Source: Lysinibacillus macroides
Lineage (GTDB): Bacteria > Bacillota > Bacilli > Bacillales_A > Planococcaceae
Length of the DNA stretch: 64,000 nucleotides
NCBI RefSeq assembly: GCF_001281525.1
Contig: NZ_LGCI01000005.1
Coordinates: 1,128,569-1,192,568, forward strand
Direction: 5' to 3'
A program made the translations under genes and the position numbers. Below are positions 63,763 to 64,000 of this stretch, piece by piece; the first letter of the stretch is position 1; every line of letters starts with the position of its first letter. A model generated the notes under the pieces. It did no database searches, was not told the DNA's origin, and was given only the letters and a program-made list of their open reading frames with translations.

Positions 63763-64000
63763 TTATGCTTGTTTTTTCTGATTTTTAAGACCGATTAAGT
63801 AGCCACCAAGTGCAATGGCGATTAAGACGATCCAGAAGGTAGCTTTCCACAATGTAGAATGTGGAAACTCATGTGGAATCAGTTCTAATTTTTCATGTCC
63901 TAATGTTAAAACAGCTAATTTTACACCAACCCAACCTACGATCAGAAAGGCAGCTGTTTCAAGAGAAGGAAATCTTTCGAGAACTGTTACAAACCAACGA
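63763..64000 (-). CDS. TerC-family membrane protein (partial, C-terminus)
   Basis: The last 78 codons of a minus-strand gene that begins beyond the window. The sequence reads ERFPSLETAAFLIVGWVGVKLAVL, a polar stretch, then FWIVLIAIALGGYLIGL and a basic tail KNQKKQA. The FPSLE...GWVGVKL block is characteristic of the last helices of TerC/YkoY/YceF proteins, linked to metal (Mn) homeostasis and tellurite resistance. The subtype cannot be told from this part. Confidence 0.75.
   Translation of the reverse strand, partial: RWFVTVLERFPSLETAAFLIVGWVGVKLAVLTLGHEKLELIPHEFPHSTLWKATFWIVLIAIALGGYLIGLKNQKKQA

Overview
The window looks like chromosome from a low-GC, spore-forming member of the Bacillales, most like Lysinibacillus or a close Planococcaceae/Caryophanaceae relative. 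This is inferred from gene content: a Bacillus megaterium-type anaerobic cobalamin operon, a sporulation-type diadenylate cyclase (CdaS), NamA/YqjM, YuzB, T-box leaders, GGAGG ribosome sites and many TTG/GTG starts. No rRNA, tRNA, CRISPR array, phage or complete insertion sequence was seen.

Region 1 (1-18940) is devoted to vitamin B12. On the minus strand, cbiMNQO (cobalt ECF transporter, cbiO cut by the window edge) lies behind a cobalamin riboswitch and terminator. Diverging from it, a second cobalamin riboswitch and terminator precede a ~15 kb operon: cbiW-cbiH60-cbiX-cbiJ-cbiC-cbiD-cbiET-cbiL-cbiF-cbiG-cbiA-sirC-cobA-cbiY-btuR-cbiP plus an unassigned methyltransferase. It runs from uroporphyrinogen III to adenosylcobyric acid. 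Genes for aminopropanol attachment and nucleotide-loop assembly (cbiB, cobD, cobU, cobS, cobC, cobT) are not in the window.

Region 2 (19000-31650) is mixed housekeeping and stress functions: rnz, a chemoreceptor, cdaS, a MarR (MhqR-like) regulator with a ring-cleaving dioxygenase and an LLM flavin enzyme, yuzB-like, namA, proC behind a proline T-box with a textbook promoter, an MBL hydrolase/SDR pair, and a secreted matrixin-like protease with a small membrane-anchored partner.

Region 3 (31650-45400) holds argGH with ArgR-like boxes, a CMD protein, an alpha/beta-hydrolase lipoprotein flanked by two related tiny ORFs, gene debris with an orphan Fur box, metI-metC with an unusual palindrome, mscL with a GC-rich structured leader, a lytic transglycosylase, a GlsB-type membrane protein, a 35-residue membrane peptide, and a PLP enzyme/lactone oxidase pair.

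Region 4 (45400-54530) is the branched-chain amino acid block ilvD-(T-box)-ilvB-ilvN-ilvC-leuB-leuC-leuD. leuA is absent. ilvD is broken by a 38-bp fold-back duplication that creates a 20-bp-arm hairpin and a frameshift.

Region 5 (54530-64000) contains an Rpn-family nuclease gene bracketed by two copies of the same terminator, a response regulator/ABC transporter/histidine kinase unit, a decayed gene, a dynamin-like GTPase followed by RtcB, a ferritin, and the end of a TerC-family membrane protein.
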